Assembly: GCA_963995505.1 (NCBI GenBank)
Contig: OZ023199.1
Coordinates: forward strand, 7,125,906 to 7,189,905
Direction of reading: 5' to 3'
Length of the DNA: 64,000 nt
Origin: Hypericum androsaemum
Taxonomy: Eukaryota > Streptophyta > Magnoliopsida > Malpighiales > Hypericaceae
The notes below the pieces were generated by a model that made no database searches, was not told the origin of the DNA, and worked only from the letters and a program-made list of their open reading frames with translations. Shown piece after piece: positions 19,599 to 30,277 of the stretch. Numbering within the stretch: the first letter of the stretch is position 1; each line of letters begins with the position of its first letter. The position numbers and the translations under genes were made by a program.

Positions 19599-20950
19599 TC
19601 ATATAAATAGATGTGGGTACTTGGTTTTCATTTCTCCCTCCATTTCCCAAGTTGCCTCAGCCAAAGAACGATTTTTCCATTCAATCTTGACCATCGGAAG
19701 TTCTCTATTCTGAAGTTTCCTAACTTCACGATCCAAAATTCTTATTAGATTCTCCTGATATGTCAAATCTCCACTTATCTCCACTATCTGTGGCTCTAAA
19801 ATATGTGTAGAATCATGCAAGTATCGCTTAAGCATGGAGACATGGAACACTGGATGAATATGCGACAAAGATGGTGGCAAAGCCAATCAATATGCCACTG
19901 GTCCAACTCGCTCCAAAATCTCAAATGGGCCAATATATCTAGGACTGAGTTTGCCCCTTCTTCCAAACCTCATTGTTCCCTTCATAGGTGAAACCTTGAG
20001 GAAAACATGTAGTCCCACATCAAACTCAATATCCTTCCGTCTCTTGTCTGAATATGACTTTTGCCGACTCTGGGCTGTTTCTAGCCTTTGTCGAATCAAC
20101 TGTATCTTCTCATTAGTTTCTTGCACTAAGTCATTGCCCAATAGTTTATTCTCACCAACCTCATTCCAACATAACGGTGATCTACATTTTCTTCCATACA
20201 AAGCTTCATATGGAGCCATCTTGATACTTGACTGGTAGCTATTATTATAAGTAAACTCCATCAATGGCAAATAACGATCCCAACTTCCTTCAAAATCAAT
20301 GACACAAGTTCGCATCATATCTTCCAATATCTGAATAACACGCTCAGACTGGCCATCTGTTTGAGGATGAAAGGCCGTACTCAAATCCAAACGAGTTCCC
20401 ATAGCCTCCTGAAATTGCCTCCAAAACCTTGATGTGAAATGAGTTCCACGATTAGATACAATTAAAACTGGTACACCATGAAGGAAAATAATTTCATCCA
20501 TAAATATCTGAGCAAACCTACTTGCATCATATGTACTCTTTATTGGTAGGAAATGTGAAGATTTTGTCAATCTGTCTACAATAACCCACACTGCATCATA
20601 ACCTTTGGAAGTAGTTGGAAGCCCTACTAACAAATCCATTGTTATCTGCTCCCACTTCCACATTGGAATCTCTAGAGGTTGTAGTAATCCAGAAGGTCTC
20701 TGAAGTTTTGCTTTTACCTGTTGACAAGTCAGAGACATCGAAACAAACTTTGCAATGTCCTTTTTCATACCTTGCCACTAATAATTGCATCTCAAATCAT
20801 GGTACATTTTTGTAGATCCAGGGTGCATACTGTAGACCGCTTGGTGTGCTTGAGTCAATAATTCTTTCCTTAGATCTCCAACATCAGGAACAACTACTCA
20901 AGAACCAAAATACAAGACACCATTAGCACTAAGTCGAAATTTAGGTAAAT
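19599..20950 (-). pseudogene. E4 integrase and chromodomain (copy A)
   Basis: Reading downward from 20950: H2C2-linked text around YDLRCNYWW, then MDLLVGLPTT with the first catalytic Asp, VIVDRLTKSSHFLP, VSNRGTHFTSRFW, FHPQTDGQSERVIQ with the catalytic Glu, MEFTYNNSYQSS, YEALYGRKCRSP, and the C-terminal GKLSPRYIGPFEIL. A chromodomain follows: YQENLIRILDREVRKL and SLAEATWEMEGEM, ending KYPHLFI at 19599. The second catalytic Asp (normally S-D-R-G) is Asn here, while copy B keeps Asp. Stops at about 20769 and 19887 split the frame. The chromodomain places the element among chromoviruses, which target marked chromatin. Confidence 0.85.
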
Positions 20951-21014
20951 CACCTTGTTCAACTAGTTCCATCATCACAATAACCTCTGGATCCTCCCAC
21001 TGCAATGCCATAAC

Positions 21015-21710
21015 TCATCCTCGTAAGGTGGGTCTCATATGCATCTCAGCTAGAAACTTTGGCTGAATTAAGGATTTGCGACTTAAAGCATCAGCTACCA
21101 CATTAGCTTTCCCAGGGTGATAGTTAATGGTGCAGTCATAATCCTTAAGTAACTCCATCCACCTCCTCTGTCTTAAATTCAAATCTCGTTGCTCAAAGAT
21201 ATACTTGAGGCTTTTATGATCTGTATATATCTCAAACTTCTCACCATACAAGTAGTGCCTCCAAATCTTCAGTGCAAATACAACAGCTGCCATTTCCAAG
21301 CATGGACTGGATAATTCTCTTCATGTTTCTTCAGCTGTCTAGAGGCATAAGCAATAGCATTCTTGTTTTGCATAAGAACACATCCCAAACCCACTCTTGA
21401 AGCATCACAATAAATTGAATATCCACCTAATCCTGAAGGTAGAACCAATATAGGTGCATGTGTTAATCGATCCTTCAATTCATGGAAACTCTCTTCATAC
21501 CTACCCGACCAATCATACTTGGCATTTTTATGAGTTAGCCGAGTTAACGGTGCTGCCAAAGTAGAGAATCCTTTGACAAATCGTCGATAATACCCGGCTA
21601 AACCCAAAAAGCTGCGTATCTCAGTAACATTAGCTGGGGTAGGCCAATTCACAATAGCTTCCACCTTCTTTGGGTCAAATGACACACCATCTTTGGACAC
21701 TACATGTTCT
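21015..21710 (-). pseudogene. E4 RNase H region and RT connection (copy A)
   Basis: From 21700: [13 protein letters not shown] and [17 protein letters not shown] (RT connection), [15 protein letters not shown] (RNase H first catalytic Asp), then [20 protein letters not shown] with the later Asp, and [16 protein letters not shown]. Around 21299 a single base is missing (ccaagcatgg versus ccaagtcatgg in copy B), so PVHDLEM is read as PVHAWKW and the frame shifts. Confidence 0.85.
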
Positions 21711-21717
21711 AGAAAAG

Positions 21718-23507
21718 CTACACTTTGAAGCCAAAACTCACACTTTGAGAATTTAGCATATAACTTTTTCTCTCGTAGAGGCTCTGTAATACTTGCCTAA
21801 GGTGTCTCTCATGATCCTCCGGATCAATAGAGTAAATCAATATATCGTCAATAAACACAACCACAAACTGATCCAGGAAAGGCTTGAAATTCCAGTTCAT
21901 CATATCCATAAAGGCAGCTGGGGCATTAGTCAATCCAAATGGAATAACCAGAAACTCATAATGGCCATATCGAGCCCTGAATGCCGTCTTTGGAATGTCC
22001 ATCTCTCTAATCCGCAGTTGATGATACCCTGATCTCAAGTCAATCTTAGAAAACCATTTAGATCTCCGTAACTGATCAAACAAATCATCTATTCTCGGAA
22101 GAGGATATCGGTTGCATATAGTTATCTTATTCAACTTTCGGTAGTCTATGCACAAACGTAAACTCTCATCTTTCTTCTTCACAAATAGCACTGGGGCTCC
22201 CCAAGGAGAAACACTCGGCCTTATGTACCCTTTATTCAACAAATCTTGTAACTCATCTTTCAACTCTTTCATTTCAGCTAGAGTCATACGATAAGGTGGT
22301 ATAGAGATTGGTTTAGTTCCTGGTTCAAGTTCAATACAAAATTCAATTTCCCTCTCTGGAGGTAAGCTTGGTAAATCCTCTGCAAATACATCTGGATATT
22401 CTCTCACAATAGGAACATGATCCACCAAAACATCTTCTTTCTTTATTTCCTTTACCAAAGCTAAATAGCTTGCACATCCTTTCCTTAGAAACTTGCTAGC
22501 TTTCATATAAGAGATAAGCTTTGCAGTAGTCACCTTTTTCTCACCCTGAAACTTAAACTCTGCCTCATTTGTTGGATGAAAAATAATCCTTTTTCCAAAA
22601 CAATCCACAACCGCATGATAAGTAGATAACACATCCATACCCATTATCATATCAAAATCATCCATATCCAATATGTATAAATCAGCCATCAAGTCATGTC
22701 CACTAATTTGAATATTGCATGATCTAACAACTTCACAAATATACATAAATCTACCCGAAGGAGTGGCAACAATCATAGACTCATCCAAACATACAGGCAT
22801 AGCATCCAAATATTGAACATATTGAGATGACACAAAAGAGTGTGTAGAACCCGAATCAAATAGAATACGTGCATAAGATGATCTAATGAGAAGATTACCT
22901 GACACCACAGTGTTACTAGCATCAGCATCTCTCCTGGTCAAAGCATATACTCTAGGGTGTGCACCGTCTCCTCCACTATCAGATTTAGGTCCCTCAATCC
23001 TCAAACCTACTTCCCTTTGATCAAGTAGATTGCCCTGCTGAACTTGTGGTCGAGGAAAGTGTTGTGTTGGCGGCCTCATTATCAAACTTGCCACTTGCTT
23101 ACGCTGATCGATTGTAGGACAGTCTTTCACCAAGTGATCTTGCATACCACAGCAAAAACAAGTTCCTGTCCTTTTATAACAAATGTCTCCAGGATGTTGT
23201 TTACCACAACTTTGGCATCTCCTGAAATTACTGGATTGGTTCTTACTGAATTGCTGACCACGGAAATCCTTCCCTCTACCAAATCTTCCAACTCGTCCTC
23301 CGCTCCTAGATGATACTGGCAGATTGTTGGTCCATCTTTCTTGCTGTCTAAAGCCTTGATTGGAACTCCTTTGTGGTGGTTTTTCAAACTTCTGAAATTT
23401 TGGTTGACTTTGGACCACTCGACGTTCATTATCTCGCATCTCTAAGGTTCGAGCACAATATACTGCAGCTGCATATGTCTCGAAACCACGAGGATACATA
23501 ACCTTGA
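21718..23507 (-). pseudogene. E4 gag zinc knuckle, protease and reverse transcriptase (copy A)
   Basis: One open frame from 23499 of 593 codons. It contains a CCHC knuckle ([14 protein letters not shown]), the protease active site [29 protein letters not shown], then RT blocks: [62 protein letters not shown] and FIDDILIY, the catalytic pair of Asp. An extra 2 bases near 21780 shift the frame into the RNase H region. This is the longest open frame in the window, and it is cut at its N-terminal side by the breakpoint at 23507, so it has no start codon of its own in gag. Confidence 0.9.
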
Positions 23508-23659
23508 TACTAATTTAAAGAGGTCAAATATTCAAATCTTGATAATAGTAAATCATGGTGTAAAATTTTATCTTTAAATATATATATATATAGCAAAGTA
23601 TTACATGTCTGTCAACTTTGTTAGATGCGCAAGTGTCTCGAGCAAGGCTCTTCCCAACC
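23508..23659. other. Unassigned sequence to the right of the breakpoint
   Basis: AT-rich DNA with a (TA)n run at about 23579-23592. It is unrelated to what follows 60148 in copy B. No gene seen. Confidence 0.5.
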
Positions 23660-24093
23660 ATAGTTTTAAAATATGAATTTTAGTACGATCCAAATTTGGT
23701 CCATTTTCTAAGTTGCTGGTCCGACCGTTGGTCAGATTGAATATTTTTTATTAATTTTTTTACTTTTATTCGAATAATATGTAAACCAAATAGTCAAAAT
23801 ATAGGTTTCAAAATTCACACTTTCGAAATATCAACCAATTTATAACATATAAAGTCTATTTTTTTTGTTGATTTAGAGAAATCGAACATATGATACGATT
23901 TTTTATTTTTATTTTTGCTGATTTAGATAAAATTTGGTCAGATCGGGCGGTCCAAGCTAAAAATCCGTGCGAACCACCTGGTCTAACCAAATTTTGGGCA
24001 GTCCGACCGAATGCCATATAAACACTAAAAAATGATCCACTTTTTTGGGTGATTCGGTTGGACCACCGATCGGATCGTATTTTTTGAAACTAT
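23660..24093. mobile_element. Probable MITE with short inverted ends
   Basis: Left end ATAGTTTTAAAATATG and right end, reversed, ATAGTTTCAAAAAATACG share about 12 of 14 bases. Both then run into GATCC/GGTCC-rich sequence (TACGATCC; GTCCGACCG). This resembles the widespread plant hAT-like MITEs with GGTCCGACCGG-rich interiors. I found no clear target duplication, and there is no coding capacity. Confidence 0.5.
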
Positions 24094-25293
24094 GCTAACA
24101 ACTAATTAAAGGAAAGTGTTCTGGAAGAATAATACAAACGAATAAATAAAATATCAATAGAAGCTACTTGAACCAAAGATGGATAGTTAGAGGATATAAA
24201 ATAACTTTAGAGTTAAGTGTATAAAATTACAAATAAGTTAGGTTAACCATAAATCCAAGCTCATCATGAACGTTCCAGCGAGGAATTTCATGTTTCCAAA
24301 TTTTACAGATCTTAGTTAGTAGAACAGTCACATAAAAGAACACAATTTTAAATGTGTCAACAACAAAATATGTCTACTTAAAATGCGTTCGTTTTAAAAT
24401 GTACGCAATTTAAGTAGGACTTCACACATTATCATCAACTGCACCATTTAGTCGAAAATCATTAAAAAGTAATCAAAATTAAAAGCATGTTACCAAAATA
24501 ACTTGCAAGTAAGACTGCTAAATCTGCTCAAGCCCTTGCTTTATTTCCTGGCAACCCATTGGCAGCGAGTGATCTGCAAGATATTTTTGACATATATAGA
24601 TTAGTTCATATAAACAAGCGTACTATTCTTTCAATTAGCTATGCGGTAATCTCAACACCCGGGAAAATTTTTTGACGATCTAAATGGAGAACGTTAAATA
24701 CGCAATGGATGGATAACGTACAAAATTTGTTGTGTGCCTGTCCTTAAACGGATTGGAGATGGGAAAGGTTGGCTAGCTCTCGCAGAAAAGAGCCAGCAAA
24801 ACTCAACTCTTCGAGGCACCTGTTATCAATTTACACTAATTCTTAGTCCAGCGGAACCGAAAACAAAAGTATTTAACACGCTCATACCAAATGGTAGTAG
24901 AGATATATGAGAATAGAGAACACATGCGATTCGGTTAAAAGATACATGGGACTGATTATTATTATAATATAAAGAAATCCAAGTATGCATAGACCATGCT
25001 CAAGATTACGATCCTAAATCTCGTGCCTACTGCAATGCCAAGCCAAATCCTCCATGACTGAATCATGCACTTTTTTCGCCTAGTCGTGAGATGAGAAATA
25101 TTGTCTAGGGTAATTAATTTAATTTTTTTATAATAGTATTAAAATTTTAAAATTTCTAAATTCTTAGTTGGGTCAATTTCATTTTCTTTTGGATGCCTAA
25201 TGTACAACTTGATGTAATCATTAAACAATGTTAGGAATTTGAAAAAATAGAATGAAAACAGCATCCTTTACTAAATTGTAAGTGCTCCGCAGC
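24094..25293. other. Unassigned AT-rich spacer
   Basis: No coding frame, inverted repeat or recognisable element was found. Ordinary AT-rich intergenic DNA. Confidence 0.5.
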
Positions 25294-25832
25294 TGTAACC
25301 GCTCATTTATTGACCATAGTTAATAGAAGATTGAATGACCGTCATTATTCCATAATTTCATGGGGTCTCAAAGCCTCCCTATAAAAAAGAACTTTCTCTT
25401 TTTATTGTAGATACACTAAAACTCACATAGAGTTTTCTCTCCTCTCTCCCTCTTAGACTAGCACATACATTCTTGCATAGAGTTAGAGTTCTGCAACCGC
25501 TGAGGGTTCGCAGGTCAATCAGATGTTGCTTTCATCTGACTGAGTGATTGAGCATTGTACCCTGGGAGCTTACATACCCTTGAGGCTTGAAGCAATATAG
25601 GTGGGTAATATGAGCTTAAGGGCACACAGCTTGAGTAAAGAGGAGGATTTCATCCAAAGAACCCGATCTCCAAAAAGGTGGTATTCCTACGATTTGCTCA
25701 AAGCGTGATTGTGAGTATTTTTCTGTAAATTTTTAATATTGTCTATTTACTTTTCCTATATGTTATTTGTATGTGTTTATATCCAATTATTGCCCTATAA
25801 TAATAATAATAAACTAGACCTAATTTCCAACA
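25294..25832 (+). repeat. Copia 5' LTR
   Basis: Begins TGTAACCGCTCATTTATTG and ends CTAATTTCCAACA. A TATA-like CCTATAAAAAAG lies at about 25379. The blocks CATACATTCTTGCATAGAGT and GCTGAGGGTTCG are shared with the 3' LTR. Confidence 0.85.
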
Positions 25833-26911
25833 ATCTTAAGGCAAAGTCAAATTTTGCATATTTTTGTGAGTCGTTACAATTGTGCAATAGTAGATTCGGT
25901 CATGTAAACTATAAGTCCTTACAAAAGATTATGTCACTAAACATATTACCCAAGTTCAACATTGATTATAAATACAAGTGCGAGCCTTGATCGATGATTG
26001 AACAAGATATTGATATGTCTATTTGATGAGAAGTAAAGATGAAGCAATAAATTTGTTCATACACCATAAGAATAAGGTCAAGAAACAACTTGGGATGTAG
26101 ATCAAGAATCTTCAAAGTTGTAGGGGGAAGCCGGGCTTTCACCCAAATATGTGCTCAATAGTGTATCAGACAAAATGTTGGATAAAATACTTTATGAATT
26201 GTGGAAAGGTCATGCACCTGAATAAAAATTCCTAAGAGTTTGGGAATTTCTTGCTAAAGTTTCGATCCCACCTCTCAAAAGGACAAGGATAGAACCAAAG
26301 ATGGTGAATTGTGTGTTTATCGGCTATGCACAAGATAGTGATGCATACCAATTTTTTGTACACAAGTCAGATAACTTTGATGTCCACATAAACACACTTA
26401 TTGAAGCTAGGGAGGCTTCATTCTTCGAGGAAGTATTTCCTCACAAAGCTCGAACAGAGGTGGACAATAAAGTTGATGAAAGTGAAAGCAATGTGAGGGA
26501 AGAAATACCTCAAGATGAAGTTGAAGAACCTAGATGTGAGAAAATGATAAGAAAATCAAAGTCATTTGGATCATATTTTCTAATTTATCTATTATTAAAG
26601 GATCCAGTAACCTACAAAAAAGTAAAGATCTCTACAGACTCTGCTCTTTGGAAGGAAGAGTTGAATAGTGAGATAGAGTCTGTCTTACATAATCATACTT
26701 GGAAAATAGTGTATCTACCAGCGGGAAATAAACCACTAGGCCACAAGTGAATCTTAAAAAAGAAGATAAAATCGGATGGTACAGTGGCTAAGCACAAGGC
26801 TAGACTTATAGTTAAAAGCTACAAACAAACTGAAGGTGTTAATTATTTCGACACGTATGACTCCGGTAACTGCTCATTTATTGATGGTGGTTAATAGGGG
26901 GCATTAATGGC
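25833..26911 (+). pseudogene. Ty1/copia pol remnant
   Basis: At 25885-25990 SRFGHVNYKSLQKIMSLN is the GAG-pre-integrase block (normally RxGHxxxxxLxxL). At 26301-26750 NCVFIGYAQDSDAYQF, NTLIEAREASFFEEVFP, ALWKEELNSEIESVL, NHTWKIVYLPAGNKPLGHK and then KSDGTVAKHKARLIVKSYKQ, EGVNYFDTY correspond to the integrase C-terminus and the first RT block of copia. The tryptophan after PLGHK is a stop (TGA). Integrase core and the RT catalytic motif are missing. Confidence 0.85.
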
Positions 26912-27471
26912 TGTAACCACTCATTTATTGACCATAGATAATAGGAAGATTTAATGACCGTCATTATTCTAGAATTTAATGGTATCAAAGCCTCACTATA
27001 AAAGGAGACATCTTTCTCTCATTTTAGATACACTAAAGCTCACATAGAGTTTTCTCTCTTCTTTTCCCGTTAGACTAGCACATACATTCTTGCATAGAGT
27101 CAGAGTTCTGCAATCGCTGAGGGTTCGTAGGTCGGTCAGATGTTACTTCCATTTGACCGAGTGATTTGACTTACTTATCCTTGAGGCCTGAAGTAATATA
27201 GGCAGGTAATATGAGCTTAAGGGCACACTGATTGTTGTGGCCTCGTCCAGCATTAAATCCGAATTCGTGACGATCAAAGAGGAGAATTCCATCCAAAAAA
27301 CCCGATCTCCAAAGAGGTGGTATTCCTACGGTTTACTCAAATCGTGATTGTGAATATTCTTCTCCAAATTTTTCATATTGTCTAGTTACTTTTCCTATAT
27401 GCTATTTGTATGTGTTTATATCCAATTATTGCATGACAATAATAATAATAAATTAGACCTAATTTCCAACA
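26912..27471 (+). repeat. Copia 3' LTR
   Basis: Matches 25294-25832 but carries about 45 extra bases (near 27231-27280, including GGCCTCGTCCAGC) and lacks a short segment kept in the 5' LTR. Many substitutions indicate an old insertion. Confidence 0.85.
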
Positions 27472-28894
27472 GATTTTGACTTGAAATAATCAAAATTCGG
27501 CGCTAGATGTGTTACAAATTATTTAAGAAATTCTGAAATTCTAATCTAACAAATATTAAAAATATCATTTAAAAAATTGCACCCTAAGATTACACTCTGA
27601 ATGTCAAAGATTCAAGTTTGGACGGGATGTATTATGACTCACTGGCGGGTGATGTGGCAGGTGCCATTTCCATTTTAAAAAATTGGTAAAAAGGTGCCAT
27701 TTCCATAAATGGTGCGGTTCCATACAACGCTTCTATTGCAAGTGTTTGGCTTCCCGATACTACAACGCAACGTGTCTCCATGGATCAGAAGAGTCTTTTT
27801 TAGCATGCTTAATAATCACTCATATGCATCTTGAAATTTTTTTAGAAAAACATTCATCCTAAAATTTTAAAAGGCTAAACACATTTAATTTTTGAATTCT
27901 TTCACGTGAATGAAAAATAGGTATTCCTTATTAATATAGATATTATCAATCAAATTATTTAAAATTTTTGAAATTGTTAATGGTGTATTACAGATTAGGA
28001 GATTGCTACCACTGCAGGATTTTAGAGCACACCATTTCGCGTACGTATAAAATTGTTATTTTTATGTTGCATGTATCAAATTAATTTTTATATGTTTACT
28101 TTGTTGAAAATATTAATAAAGTAAAATTAAATAAATTTGACCATAGGAAAACAAATGAAATAAATTAACTTCTGAATTTTTTTACAAAGTGAGAATGAAG
28201 CTGGAAATATATAAATTTACTTTAAAAATTACCTTCGTCCGGATGAAGCTGGAAAGAAGCTGTTGACTCGGCACGCTTAGAGGCTAGAGCTATCAAGAGA
28301 GAGAGAAGAAGAAGAACCCAATGTAATTAAGTAGTATTGAACACAACTACAGATTTGAAAAATAAATGTGAATATAGTTTAGTAATTCATGTAAAATTTA
28401 CACTTTACACTTGTGTAATAGAAATATTCACTTTAGTATTCTGTATTATTTTTAAAAGATATTTAGTATTCTTTTTTCTTATGAGTTTTGACTTTTGTTA
28501 ATATGGCAATAATGATATGGCTTCGACTTACTAATATAACACAACTAGATGATGTCGTTACGCATTGTTAAATAATTGATCAGATTTTATTTCCACGTAT
28601 TGTCCTTTTAATATACATGTTCTTGTGAATTATTAATACCTTCTAAAAAATGTGAATTATTAATACATTCCTGTCCCACGGAAGACATTGCCGACAATCA
28701 TTGAAATTTTGGAAAACTTTACATAACTATATGTATGACTTGGTAGAGTCACTGATTACGAATTCTATCATATACTTTTTCAATCACTGACTTGGAAAAT
28801 TTTGGTGATCTTACATGTTTACTTTTTTTCTCTTAAATTTTATTGAGAGATCAATAATTCAAACATTTATTTGTACATCCAAATTATATAAAAT
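27472..28894. other. Unassigned AT-rich spacer
   Basis: No gene or element recognised. The phrase GGTGCCATTTCCAT occurs twice with variation near 27660-27710. Otherwise featureless AT-rich DNA. Confidence 0.5.
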
Positions 28895-29305
28895 TAGTGT
28901 TAAATCATTTCATTTATGTTTGGACATCGATTTTTGGTAGACTTCGGGTGTTCTCGATCATCTTGATTCTGATTTACAAGTTCATTTTCTATCTCCTAAA
29001 TTTAATTTTAAAATTGATAGTTCAAATATTACTCGTTAGTAGTGACCGTCAAACCATTCATTTATGGTTGGACATTGATATTGAGTAGACTTCGGGTCTA
29101 CCCGATCATGTTGTTGAGATTTATAAATTCATTCTCTCTCTTCTAAGTTCTAAATTTAATTGAAAAATTGTTAGTTCAATAATTACAAGTTGGTGATGAC
29201 TATCATTTCATTTATGGTTGGACAACAATTTTGGGTAGACTTCGGGTCTTCTCGATCATGTTGTTTGTGATTTAAATGTTCAAATATTAATTGTTAGTCC
29301 GCTCG
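28895..29305 (+). repeat. Tandem repeat, ~149-bp period, about 2.7 units
   Basis: The phrase TTCATTTATGxTTGGACA recurs at 28909, 29057 and 29207 (periods 148 and 150), each followed by GTAGACTTCGGGT, TCGATCAT and a 'ttcat/aattc' rich tail. Units differ by roughly one base in eight by eye. No coding content. Confidence 0.75.
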
Positions 29306-29359
29306 AATAAGGAATAATAATGACTGTCGGCTAGAATATAAGGAAAAAGACTCTCCATC

Positions 29360-30277
29360 TCATGGAGCAACCTCTCTCTCTCGACTCTCATTACCAAAAA
29401 CTTCTCCTTGCTGTCTGGTGCAACCTGCTTTCCCTCTCATTCTCAGATATCCTTTATTTTCCTCATCCACGTTCCCTGTCAAATATGTGCGAGGTTCATC
29501 GTGCATGCTCAAGGCTGTAAGATAGACCTGATGTGCATGAGAAAAATGAGCATAGACCTGATAATCAAATTTGTGCGTTGGAGGCTGACCAACTCGTGTA
29601 CTGTGGCGAGTTTGATGAGAATCAGACTCAATGGTCTGTACGGCCGTCAACCCAACATCTGCTAAGGTTCCGACATTCTCATCAGAACTGATCAGGTTTT
29701 GTACTTCTTCGGATTGGCTGATTTCCCGAAAAACTTGTTGAACTTGGACAGGAGCAATAGGCGAAGCGTCCTCATGGGTCAGTGGAGGATGAGCATCAGA
29801 AACATCAACGAAGATTCAATCTGGTAGATGTGTCATAATAGCTGGCAGTTCGATGGCACCATGATGTGCCCGATATGGGAAAATGTCTTCTATAAACGGG
29901 ACATCCCTAGAGACAATAAATTTCCCTGTCCGGAGATTGTAGACCCGATAAAAATGGGTACCTAACAAATATGCATGAATGGCTGCACTCATCAAACTTT
30001 TCAGTCCTGATGTGGTTGTGTACGTATGCTAGGCACCCGAACACGCGTAAGTGATCATAACAAGATGGTTTCAGAATAGAACCTCATATGGTGTTTGATT
30101 CTGGATTGCCCGAGACGGAGACCTATTAATCAAATAGATCGGTATCAATATGCACTCTCCCAAGAACCGCATAGGAAGATTAGCCTGGAATCGCAACGCC
30201 CGAGCAACTTCGAAGTTGCGCTCAATAATACCATTTTGTTGACGTGTATAGACACAAGTTGTTTGGAATAAGATACC
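29360..30277 (-). pseudogene. E6 integrase C-terminal region (copia)
   Basis: From 30277: GILFQTTCVYTRQQNGIIER is the copia integrase pattern (GIxxQxxCPxTPQQNGVxER), then ARALRFQANLPMRFLGE, YLINRSPSRAIQNQTPYE, and in a shifted frame FYRVYNLRTGKFIVSRDVPF. At 29650-29360 HSTRVGQPPTHKFDY and QVYLTALSMHDEP follow, the linker before RT. Stops and frameshifts throughout. The segment is cut at 30277 by E5. Confidence 0.8.

Larger units (their letters stand above)
953..23507. repeat. Large segmental duplication, copy A
   Basis: This interval recurs in direct orientation at 38110-60148, with the same elements in the same order: E1, LINE 5' part, E2 containing the MULE, LINE middle part, E4. The coordinate offset starts near 37155 and falls to 36641 at the right end as copy B accumulates deletions. 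Identity by eye is high, with only a few differences per 60-base line. The last shared base is 23507; after it copy A enters unrelated sequence while copy B continues through E4. The left end (953) is set by a deletion in copy B, not by the true start of the duplication, because E1 extends further left here. Confidence 0.95.
17072..23507 (-). mobile_element. E4, Tekay-type chromovirus, truncated copy A
   Basis: Minus-strand Ty3/gypsy element: 3' LTR 17072-19538, polypurine tract, then integrase-chromodomain, RNase H, reverse transcriptase, protease and the gag zinc knuckle, ending abruptly at 23507 inside gag. It entered the LINE at GATGT (17067-17071). The 5' part of gag, the primer site, the 5' LTR and the second GATGT are all absent here but present in copy B (60148-63252). 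The cut at 23507 is the right border of the segmental duplication. Confidence 0.9.
25294..27471 (+). mobile_element. Ty1/copia element with large internal deletions
   Basis: Two direct LTRs (25294-25832 and 26912-27471) enclose only 1079 bp, which encodes remnants of the copia polyprotein in the right order. There is no primer site or polypurine tract next to the LTRs. Flanking bases (GCAGC left, GATTT right) give no target duplication. Most of gag, protease, integrase and reverse transcriptase is gone. Confidence 0.85.

Noticed and set aside
24094..25293. Hidden gene or tRNA in the AT-rich spacer
   Set aside because: No coding frame of any length with recognisable content and no cloverleaf-like GGTTCRA box context was found.
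25294..27471. Two independent solo LTRs
   Set aside because: The enclosed copia pol remnant is in the right order and orientation, which supports one deleted element.
28895..29305. CRISPR-like array
   Set aside because: The units are ~149-bp imperfect tandem repeats without unique spacers, in plant DNA.
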